Made by a program: the position numbers and the translations under genes
The notes under the pieces: generated by a model
The model's database searches: none
The model's input: only the letters and a program-made list of their open reading frames with translations
What the model was told of the DNA's origin: nothing
NCBI GenBank assembly: GCA_045810625.1
Contig: JBJMVQ010000039.1
Coordinates: forward strand, 1-64,000
Direction: 5' to 3'
From: JACQFZ01 sp045810625
GTDB taxonomy: Bacteria; Pseudomonadota; Gammaproteobacteria; Acidiferrobacterales; Sulfurifustaceae
DNA length: 64,000 bases
Shown: positions 8,858 to 15,438 of the stretch, one piece after another
Layout: each line of letters starts with the position of its first letter
Numbering within the stretch: position 1 is the first letter of the stretch

Positions 8858-10439
8858 GCGCCTTCGCGGTCGACGGTGCGCTTTGCGCGCGCAGCTCCAC
8901 CAACGGGTTCCCGGTCATTTCTTTCGGAATCGGAAGTCCCATCAGGCGCAGCATCGTCGGCGCAATGTCCTCGAGCGCGCCGCTCGGCGCCATCGTCGCG
9001 GGGCGGCCGACGTAAATGAGCGGTACCGGGTTGGTGGTGTGCGCCGTGTGCAGTTGTCCGGTCGTCGGGTCGTACATCTCTTCGGCGTTGCCGTGATCCG
9101 CCGTGATCAGGATTTCGCCGCCCGCCGCTTTGGTTGCGTCGAGTATCCGACCGAGCGCGTTGTCGATAGCCTCGATCGCTTTTTTCGTCGCGTCGATGTT
9201 GCCGGTATGGCCGACCATGTCGGCGTTCGCGAAATTACAGATGACGACGTCGTACTTCCCGCTCTTGATCGCCTGGACGATGTCCTCGGCGACCTGCGGT
9301 GCGCTCATTTCGGGCTTGAGATCGTACGTCGGCACGTCCTTCGGCGACGGCACGAGTATCCGGTCCTCGTTCGCGTACGGCGTTTCGATGCCGCCGTTGA
9401 AAAAGAAAGTGACGTGAGCGTATTTTTCGGTCTCCGCGATGCGTAGCTGGCGCAGGCCGCGCTCGGCGATATAGGCGCCGAAGGTGTTGTTCAGCCGATC
9501 GGGCGGGAACGCCACGCGCACGTGGAATTTGGGGTTGTATTCGGTCAGCGTGACGAAAGCCGCAAGCTTCGGTTGGACTTGGCGTTCGAACCCTTGGAAT
9601 TCGGCTTCGGTAAAGGCGCTCGTGAGCTGACGCGCACGGTCGGCGCGGAAGTTCATGAAAACCACGCAGTCGCCGTCTTCGACGCGCACCGCTGGCTCGC
9701 CCGGCAATGTCACCGCCGTCGGTTTCACGAATTCGTCGGTCTCACCGCGCTGGTAAGCCGCTTCGAGCGCAGCCATGGCATTTGGCGCGTTGTATTCGCC
9801 GGCTCCAAGCGTCAACAGATCGTAGGCACGCCGCACGCGGTCCCAGCGTTTGTCGCGATCCATCGCATAGTAGCGCCCGCAAATCGAGGCGACACGGCCG
9901 ACGCCCAACGCCTGGAATTTTTTCTCCATCGCGTCGATGGACGCGCGGGCGCTTTTTGGCGGCGTATCGCGGCCGTCGAGGAACGCGTGCACGTAAAGCC
10001 GCTTTGCGCCGCGTCGGGCGGCCAGCTCGACCATCGCATGGATCTGACCCTCGTGGCTGTGCACGCCGCCCGGTGACAGCAGACCCAACACGTGCACCGC
10101 GTGATTATTTTTAACCGCGGCGTCGACGCTCTCCGTTAGCGCCGTGTTCGTGAAGAACGAGCCGGAGCGGACGGCGCGATTGATGCGCGTGAACTCCTGG
10201 TACACCACGCGACCGGCGCCCAGATTGAGATGGCCGACTTCGGAGTTGCCCATTTGCTTCTCGGGCAACCCGACCGCGCTTTCCGATGCATTGATGAGCG
10301 TGTGCGGAAATGTCCACAGCCGGTCCCAAACCGGTTTGTGAGCGGCGGCGATCGCGTTGTACGTCGGGTCTTCGCGGTAACCCCAGCCGTCGAGAATGAT
10401 CAGGACGAGGGGTTTGGGAAAACTATTGGCGGCGTGCAT
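8850..10439 (-). CDS. gpmI: 2,3-bisphosphoglycerate-independent phosphoglycerate mutase
   Basis: Glycolytic/gluconeogenic enzyme interconverting 3- and 2-phosphoglycerate with two Mn ions and a phosphoserine intermediate. The 529-residue protein begins PLVLIILDGWGYRE (metal Asp), carries the catalytic Ser in GNSEVGHLNLGAGRVVYQ, and later HGNAEEMYD and the NADMVGHTGN metal motif. Length is standard. It is the first gene of the gpmI-envC-ctpA minus-strand operon, divergent from the rhodanese-secB-gpsA operon across a 134-base promoter region. Confidence 0.97.
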   Translation of the reverse strand: MHAANSFPKPLVLIILDGWGYREDPTYNAIAAAHKPVWDRLWTFPHTLINASESAVGLPEKQMGNSEVGHLNLGAGRVVYQEFTRINRAVRSGSFFTNTALTESVDAAVKNNHAVHVLGLLSPGGVHSHEGQIHAMVELAARRGAKRLYVHAFLDGRDTPPKSARASIDAMEKKFQALGVGRVASICGRYYAMDRDKRWDRVRRAYDLLTLGAGEYNAPNAMAALEAAYQRGETDEFVKPTAVTLPGEPAVRVEDGDCVVFMNFRADRARQLTSAFTEAEFQGFERQVQPKLAAFVTLTEYNPKFHVRVAFPPDRLNNTFGAYIAERGLRQLRIAETEKYAHVTFFFNGGIETPYANEDRILVPSPKDVPTYDLKPEMSAPQVAEDIVQAIKSGKYDVVICNFANADMVGHTGNIDATKKAIEAIDNALGRILDATKAAGGEILITADHGNAEEMYDPTTGQLHTAHTTNPVPLIYVGRPATMAPSGALEDIAPTMLRLMGLPIPKEMTGNPLVELRAQSAPSTAKARG

Positions 10440-10573
10440 CGAGTCGTTCGCTTTTCAAAGTAGCGGTTATTGTATATTGTTTGGCCGAGCGGCGGGTAAG
10501 CGCGCCCGATCCCCTTAACCACAACCAGAGCGGGTCGCAGAAATCGTGTGCGATCGACGCATATTGATTACCG

Positions 10574-10984
10574 ATGCAGTTCGTCCTTAATAACTGGTAT
10601 TTGTTTGTCGCACTCATCGTGGTGTTGGTGTTGCTCGTTGCACCGACGGTGATGCAACGGCTTCAAGGTATCAGCAGCCTCACTCCCGCGCAGTGCGTGT
10701 TGCTGATCAATCGCCAAAACGCGGTCGTGATCGACGTGTCGGAGCCGAGCGAATATCAAGCGGCGCACATACCGAATGCCGTCAGCGCCCCGTTTTCGAC
10801 GTTGCAGCAGCCCTCGGCGCCGTTCGATAAGTACAAGGAACGCCCGGTGGTCGTGGTGGGCCGCAATGCGAACCGGATGGTCAAGGCGGCCGGGATGTTG
10901 CGCAAGCGCGGGTTTGCGTCGGTCGGCACGTTGGCCGGTGGCCTGGCCGCGTGGGAAAAGGAAAACTTGCCGCTGGCCCGGTGA
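10574..10984 (+). CDS. Membrane-anchored rhodanese-like protein lacking the catalytic Cys (YibN-like)
   Basis: A 136-residue protein with an N-terminal transmembrane helix (residues 8-25) and one rhodanese domain (VVIDVSEPSEYQAAHIPNAVSAPFS; LAGGLAAWEKENLPLAR). The active-site loop, normally with a persulfide-forming Cys, reads VVVVGRNANRM with Gly at residue 96, so sulfurtransferase activity is unlikely. Its place before secB-gpsA matches yibN of enterobacteria. In that locus glutaredoxin grxC normally sits between yibN and secB; here secB follows after only 30 bases. The protein's function is not known. Confidence 0.85.
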   Translation: MQFVLNNWYLFVALIVVLVLLVAPTVMQRLQGISSLTPAQCVLLINRQNAVVIDVSEPSEYQAAHIPNAVSAPFSTLQQPSAPFDKYKERPVVVVGRNANRMVKAAGMLRKRGFASVGTLAGGLAAWEKENLPLAR

Positions 10985-11014
10985 AGCAGCGGTGATCAGC
11001 GGAGAGGCAAAGAG

Positions 11015-11470
11015 ATGGCAGACGCGGTAGCTCCGGATGCGCAGTTTGGTCTCGAGCGCATCTATATAAAGGATATCTCGTACGAATCGCCGGCGACGCC
11101 GCAGGTATTTCTTCAGCAGGCCGCGCCTCAACTCGATATCCATCTGGGCGTGCAGCACGCGGCGATTCGCCCCGGCGAAGGGCTCTACGAAGTGGTATTG
11201 ACGGTAAGCGTCGCTGCGAAGCACGCCGACAAGGCGGTCTTTCTCATCGAGATTCAGCAAGCGGGCTTGTTCCGCTTGAGCGGCATCAACGGCGAGGCCC
11301 TGGTCCGTGCGCTCGAGATCGGCGGCGCGTACATCCTGCTCCCGTTCGTGCGCGAAGCGATCAACGATCTCGCGGGCAAGGGCGGCTTCCCGCAGCTCCT
11401 CATCAATCCGATCAATTTCGAAGCGCTGTACGAGCAGAAGCAGGCGGCGCTCAAAAAGTCCGCGAGCTGA
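11015..11470 (+). CDS. secB: Protein-export chaperone SecB
   Basis: Cytosolic tetrameric chaperone that keeps preproteins unfolded and hands them to SecA. The 151-residue protein has the family features IYIKDISYESPATPQVF, the conserved strand QLDIHLGVQHAAI, ADKAVFLIEIQQAGLF, the LLPFVREAINDLAGKGGFPQLLINPINFEALY signature and an acidic/basic tail. Length is typical. It lies between the rhodanese-like gene and gpsA, co-directional, so probably one operon. Confidence 0.97.
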   Translation: MADAVAPDAQFGLERIYIKDISYESPATPQVFLQQAAPQLDIHLGVQHAAIRPGEGLYEVVLTVSVAAKHADKAVFLIEIQQAGLFRLSGINGEALVRALEIGGAYILLPFVREAINDLAGKGGFPQLLINPINFEALYEQKQAALKKSAS

Positions 11471-11489
11471 TCTCCGTCGCGTCTCGTCC

Positions 11490-12503
11490 GTGACCGCGAC
11501 CCAACTTCATAAGCCCGTCATCGCCGTATTAGGCGCGGGCGCCTGGGGCACGGCACTGAGCGTGTTGCTCGCCCGTAACGGTCATCCGGTATTGCTTTGG
11601 GCGACCGATGCGCGGCGGCTGGAGCGGCTCGCGCGCGAAGGCACCGATGTCGCCGGAATATCCGGCCTCCGGTTGCCGTCGGGCGTCGAAACGCGCGCGG
11701 ATCTTGCAGCGACCCTCCGCGACACCCGCAACTTCCTGATCGCTGTGCCGAGCCATGCGTTCCGCGCGACGCTGCAGCGGCTCGGGTCCCCCGAAAAAGG
11801 TGCGATCGTCGCCTGGGCCACGAAAGGTTTGGAGCCCGGCAGTGGAAAGTTGCTGAGCGATGTCGCGGCAGAGGTTGTAGGCGGGACGCCGCTCGCGGTT
11901 TTGTCCGGACCGACGTTTGCAGGCGAGATCGCGCGCGGACTGCCGGCGGCGCTGACCGTCGCCGCGACCGACATGCAAACCGCCGAGCACGTCGCGGGCT
12001 GGCTGCGCAACGACCGGGTGCGCGTGTACACGAGCGACGACCTGCGCGGCGTGCAACTCGGCGGCGCAATTAAGAACGTCATGGCGATCGCGGCCGGTAT
12101 CAGCGACGGCCTGGGCTTCGGCGCGAATGCGCGCGCGGCCTTGGTTACGCGAGGACTCGCAGAGCTCGTGCGGCTGGGTGTTGCGATGGGCGGAAAGCGG
12201 GAGACGTTCATGGGGCTCGCGGGCGCCGGCGACCTCATTCTCACCTGCACCGATAATGCGTCGCGGAACCGCCGTGTCGGCTTGGGATTGGGTCAGGGAC
12301 GAAATCTGAAGGAGATCCTTACGGAGATCGGCCAGGAGGCCGAAGGCGTCGCGACGGCGCGCGAACTGCATCGGCTGGCGCAGCGGGTCAACGTTGAAAT
12401 GCCGATTACCGAACAAGTCTACCGGGTTCTCTACGAAAACCTGTCGCCGCATGCCGCGGTCGAAGCTTTGCTGCGCCGCGATCCACGTCCGGAAGCGGTT
12501 TGA
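11490..12503 (+). CDS. gpsA: Glycerol-3-phosphate dehydrogenase [NAD(P)+]
   Basis: Cytosolic enzyme reducing dihydroxyacetone phosphate to sn-glycerol-3-phosphate for phospholipid synthesis. The 337-residue protein opens with the Rossmann motif VIAVLGAGAWGTALSVLLARNGH, then the WATKGLEPG and VLSGPTFAGEIARGLP blocks, catalytic Lys in GGAIKNVMAIAAGISDGLGFG, and GLAGAGDLILTC. GTG 1-codon start at 11490 is chosen because it lies just before the Rossmann strand and 20 bases after the secB stop; the reading frame is open much further upstream inside secB, which is not credible coding. Confidence 0.95.
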   Translation: MTATQLHKPVIAVLGAGAWGTALSVLLARNGHPVLLWATDARRLERLAREGTDVAGISGLRLPSGVETRADLAATLRDTRNFLIAVPSHAFRATLQRLGSPEKGAIVAWATKGLEPGSGKLLSDVAAEVVGGTPLAVLSGPTFAGEIARGLPAALTVAATDMQTAEHVAGWLRNDRVRVYTSDDLRGVQLGGAIKNVMAIAAGISDGLGFGANARAALVTRGLAELVRLGVAMGGKRETFMGLAGAGDLILTCTDNASRNRRVGLGLGQGRNLKEILTEIGQEAEGVATARELHRLAQRVNVEMPITEQVYRVLYENLSPHAAVEALLRRDPRPEAV

Positions 12504-12538
12504 GTTCCGGGCTCCCGAGAAATTTTGCAATAGTTTCT

Positions 12539-12842
12539 AACCGCAGCGGACGCACAGGACGCGAAGGAATTCGTTATGAGAAATTGAGAATCGTACTTTC
12601 GGGTGGTTGTTATTTTCGTTTCCTTAATTTCGCATTTCCCCTTTCTTCAACTTCCATTTATTGCTTCTTCCGCGGTTGGGGGCGTCTTTTTGAGTTCCTT
12701 CGCGTATCGCATGCCGTCCCTGGAACACAGGGACGTGCGGTTGCGCGAAATTGGCGCATCCTGCGCGGCATCAACGGCGCGGATGCACGTAGGTGCATCC
12801 GCGAATACCGCGTTTCGCCCTCCGCGTCCTCTGCGGTTTAAG
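12539..12842. repeat. Structured inverted-repeat element between gpsA and fimT-like gene
   Basis: About 300 bases with no gene, less GC-rich than its surroundings and bounded by inverted GCAG/GGACGC repeats. The left end (12539-12568) reads AACCGCAG, an extra CGGACGCAC unit, then AGGACGCGAAGG. The right end (12811-12842), on the other strand, reads AACCGCAGAGGACGCGGAGG. Inside are two perfect hairpins: 12715-12735 (arms CGTCCCTG/CAGGGACG, loop GAACA) and 12778-12803 (11-base arm CGCGGATGCAC, loop GTAG). It looks like a non-autonomous repeat element or a structured RNA/terminator region rather than coding DNA. Confidence 0.6.
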
Positions 12843-12857
12843 TTTTTATTAATTTTC

Positions 12858-13436
12858 CTAAGTGCAGCGCACGTTGCTCGTCGTCGTGCGCGAGATTCTT
12901 GCGCGTCCGGTATTGGAGATCGTGACGTAGCGCGCGTATTTCGGACCGCGCGCATCGCAGACCGCGAAGGTGGCCGGAGATCCGGCCGACGTTCCCATCG
13001 GCTGGTACGTGATTTCGTTGCGCGAGCGCGCGGTTCGAATGACAAAACCGCTCCCCAGACTGGGTTGTACGCGGATGATTTCCGCCGGTTCGGGTTCGCC
13101 GTTATCGTTGGCGTCCGCATAGATCAACCACCCGTATTGCCAGTGCGCGAAGTCCGCATCGGGTTCTACGCATGTTGATTGGTCTTTGCTTGCGCAGATC
13201 CGGACGTGCGCCCGGCGTTTGATCGCTTCACTCCGCGCAAGATTCAGGTGTGCAACCAATTCGTTCGCCGCAACGGTCTTGTGATTCTCCTGCAGCATCG
13301 CATAAACGCCGGCGCTGGCGCTGGAGAGCACGCCGGCGACGAGCAGTGTTATGAGCATCTCGTGCAAGGTAAAACCGCGGGCGGACCTGGGCGACTTCAA
13401 CGATCGATGCGACGGCGACACCGGCAGCCGAGCCAT
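12858..13436 (-). CDS. Orphan GspH/FimT-type minor pseudopilin
   Basis: Prepilin-like protein of 192 residues with a prepilin peptidase site (SARG / FTLHEMLITLLVAGVLSS): Gly at -1, Phe at +1, Glu at +5, then the hydrophobic N-terminal helix. The C-terminal part fits the GspH/FimT domain (LNLARSEAIKRRAHVRICAS, WQYGWLIYADANDNGEPE, GRARI). ATG 13436 has AAGGAGA six bases upstream. It stands alone, minus strand, five kilobases before the MSHA locus; it may be a minor pilin of that pilus or of another type IV pilus encoded elsewhere. Confidence 0.88.
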   Translation of the reverse strand: MARLPVSPSHRSLKSPRSARGFTLHEMLITLLVAGVLSSASAGVYAMLQENHKTVAANELVAHLNLARSEAIKRRAHVRICASKDQSTCVEPDADFAHWQYGWLIYADANDNGEPEPAEIIRVQPSLGSGFVIRTARSRNEITYQPMGTSAGSPATFAVCDARGPKYARYVTISNTGRARISRTTTSNVRCT

Positions 13437-13568
13437 GGCGTTCTCTCCTTTGTGCAGCGCGTAATTTTTGTTCGGTTCGGAGCGTCCCCTCGAGCTCCGC
13501 GTGCTCGCAATTATTCGCATTCGTGTTCGCGTTTAAATGGCACTTTCGTATGGACTTGGCGTCAAAAG

Positions 13569-13864
13569 CGGCTTGCCTTCGGCTACGAGAACTTCGTGTC
13601 AAAAATAAATACGGAGGGGCACGAGGATCGTCCGGAATGGATGGGGAAGGTCGATTTTTCCGGCCTCAAGGTGAAGCTGATCCGTCGATCGTGGCAATTT
13701 CCGCGATCGAGCTGTTGAAGAGCTTTGTAAACGTAAGCGCCCTCGACAACCATGAACTGCGATGGAAGGTGGGCATCCATGTCACCTTGATCGTCTCGGG
13801 CGTCCTCTTCGCGGTGATGGATCGTATCGCCGGCGGCGAGGCCCGCCCGCAGCAAAAAGAATGA
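13569..13864 (+). pseudogene. Truncated, frameshifted YqhA-family (UPF0114) remnant
   Basis: Two reading frames together encode the C-terminal part of a YqhA/UPF0114 membrane protein. The first frame gives GYENFVSKI and WMGKVDFSGLKVKL (13569-13680); after a one-base shift near 13680, the second gives SIVAISAIELLKSFVNV and WKVGIHVTLIVSGVLFAVMDRI to the stop at 13864. Both match the E. coli YqhA C-terminus as I remember it (FSGYENFVSQL; SIVAISSIHLLRVFMD). The N-terminal transmembrane part is absent: the upstream DNA is the promoter region of the FimT-like gene. A sequencing error could explain the shift but not the missing front half. Confidence 0.72.
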
Positions 13865-13888
13865 GGTGGTGGTTCGCCCGGTAGCGGC

Positions 13889-14998
13889 TTAGCGCAGCCG
13901 GCGGGCGGCGTCGCCGGAGTCGAGGACGACGCGAACCGCCGCCGCGGCCGCGCCGAGAGTCGGATGACGTCCGAGATGATGCAGGCAGAGCGCGGCGGCG
14001 GCGACCAGATTTTCTCTTGCCGCGCCCGGCTGGCCTTCCAGCGCGCGCCGTCCCGCTTCCACGGTCGCCCGCGCGATCGCATCATTGTCGACCGTCGCTT
14101 CTTCCGAAACCTCTTTCGCGTCTGTACCGCTCTCGGCAGCGACAGGTAGCAACGGCGCGGTCAGACCGAAATCCGCGGGCGTCATGCGGTGTTCCTGCTC
14201 CACTTCGCCGCGGTCGTAACGAAAATATTTTCCTTCCTGCCGGATCGACGGAATGACGCCGCCCTCGACGCCGCGCACCAAGAGCGCGGAGTCGAAGCGC
14301 GCTGCGCGTGCGAGGAGCGCGTAGACGCGCGGATAGGCCTTGTGCACGAACCCCGTGACGAGATGCGTACGCCGGCGCGCGCGGATCGGGCCGAGCAGAA
14401 CTTCAACCGTTGTGAGCGCGGGGCGCTTGACGATGAGCGAACGCAGCCGCGCGAGCCGATACAGCTTCGGGCAGAACGCGCTCTGATCGATGTACGCCCA
14501 GCCGAGCGCCGGATCCGCGAGACGCGCGGCGGCGTCTTCGACGCTCAGCCCGATCGGGAGCCCGGCGGCGCGCAGAACCTGCCGATGGGTGACGCCGTAT
14601 TTCGGTCCCATCGATTCGACGCCGTGCGATACGGCAGGAACGCCACAGGCGGCGAGCAGGGCCGGCAGGAACGCGGCGATCGGCAGCGTGCGTGCGAAGC
14701 CGTCGTACGGATCGCCCAGGTCGATCAGCTCGTCGACGGATGCCGTGACCGCGGGCGTCGCTTCGCGCAGCGCGTCGAGCAGACCGAGCATCTCGTCGTC
14801 GGTCTCACGCTTCATTCGCAGCGCGATGAGGAAAACGCCCGCCTGCACCGGGTCGACGCGTTCGTCGAGTATGAGGCGCATCGCCTGATGCGCTTCTTCC
14901 CGTGAGATGTTTTTGCTCAGCTCGGGACCGGTGGCGATGCGCTGGAGGATCGAGCGCATCAATTCCGTGTCGGACGACGCGAGACCGTCTGTCTGCAT
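13889..14998 (-). CDS. ybiB: YbiB-like protein (anthranilate phosphoribosyltransferase fold)
   Basis: A 369-residue protein of the glycosyltransferase-3/TrpD superfamily: N-terminal helical domain (NISREEAHQAMRLILDERVDPVQAGVFLIALRMK), then a phosphoribosyltransferase-like core (DLGDPYDGFARTLPIAAFLPALLAACGVPAVSHG). YbiB proteins lack anthranilate phosphoribosyltransferase activity and have been reported to bind nucleic acid. The TrpD motif GTGGD is changed to LGDPYDG, which supports YbiB rather than TrpD. No trp genes are nearby. It is the last gene of the mrcB-TPR lipoprotein-ybiB run; ATG 14998 lies 5 bases after the lipoprotein stop. Confidence 0.82.
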   Translation of the reverse strand: MQTDGLASSDTELMRSILQRIATGPELSKNISREEAHQAMRLILDERVDPVQAGVFLIALRMKRETDDEMLGLLDALREATPAVTASVDELIDLGDPYDGFARTLPIAAFLPALLAACGVPAVSHGVESMGPKYGVTHRQVLRAAGLPIGLSVEDAAARLADPALGWAYIDQSAFCPKLYRLARLRSLIVKRPALTTVEVLLGPIRARRRTHLVTGFVHKAYPRVYALLARAARFDSALLVRGVEGGVIPSIRQEGKYFRYDRGEVEQEHRMTPADFGLTAPLLPVAAESGTDAKEVSEEATVDNDAIARATVEAGRRALEGQPGAARENLVAAAALCLHHLGRHPTLGAAAAAVRVVLDSGDAARRLR

Positions 14999-15003
14999 GA
15001 GCC

Positions 15004-15438
15004 CTAGCGCCGGTTCTCGATCTCCGCCGCGCGCGCGAACGCGAGTTCGGCGCCGGCCTGGTCGCCGCTTTCGGTGCGCGCCTGCCCGATCAGGCGCCAG
15101 TTGGAAGCGCGCAGCTGCGGTTTGTCGCCCGCGAGCGAATTCGATTTCGTCGCGCATTGCGCGGCCTGCTCGAACTCGCCCTGGTGCAGGCGCAGCCGCG
15201 CGAGCTCGTGCCAGAGCGCGGGGTTACGCGGCTCGATGCGAAGCGCCCGTTCGAGCTGCGATGCGGCGGCATTGAGCCGTCCGGCGGCCGCTTCGTCGCG
15301 CGCACTGCGCACGAGCGCGACGACGGCGTTGTTGTCGGAAGCGACCGGGAGCGGTTCCGGCCCGCTGCCGGACGGCGGCGCGCTCACGCAGCCGGCGAGA
15401 ACGACCAGGGCGAGCAGCCCCGCGAGCAGTGTCTTCAT
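15004..15438 (-). CDS. Small TPR-type lipoprotein
   Basis: A 144-residue predicted lipoprotein: signal sequence with lipobox LAGC (Cys at residue 17), a low-complexity Pro/Ser/Gly linker, then tetratricopeptide-like helices (AAGRLNAAASQLERALRIEPRNPALWHELARLRLHQGEFEQAA). Such short TPR lipoproteins often lie beside class A PBPs, and it overlaps the mrcB stop here (ATGATGA), so it may help place or activate the penicillin-binding protein. That partner role is inference; no specific family name is certain. An alternative ATG lies one codon upstream (15441). Confidence 0.75.
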   Translation of the reverse strand: MKTLLAGLLALVVLAGCVSAPPSGSGPEPLPVASDNNAVVALVRSARDEAAAGRLNAAASQLERALRIEPRNPALWHELARLRLHQGEFEQAAQCATKSNSLAGDKPQLRASNWRLIGQARTESGDQAGAELAFARAAEIENRR

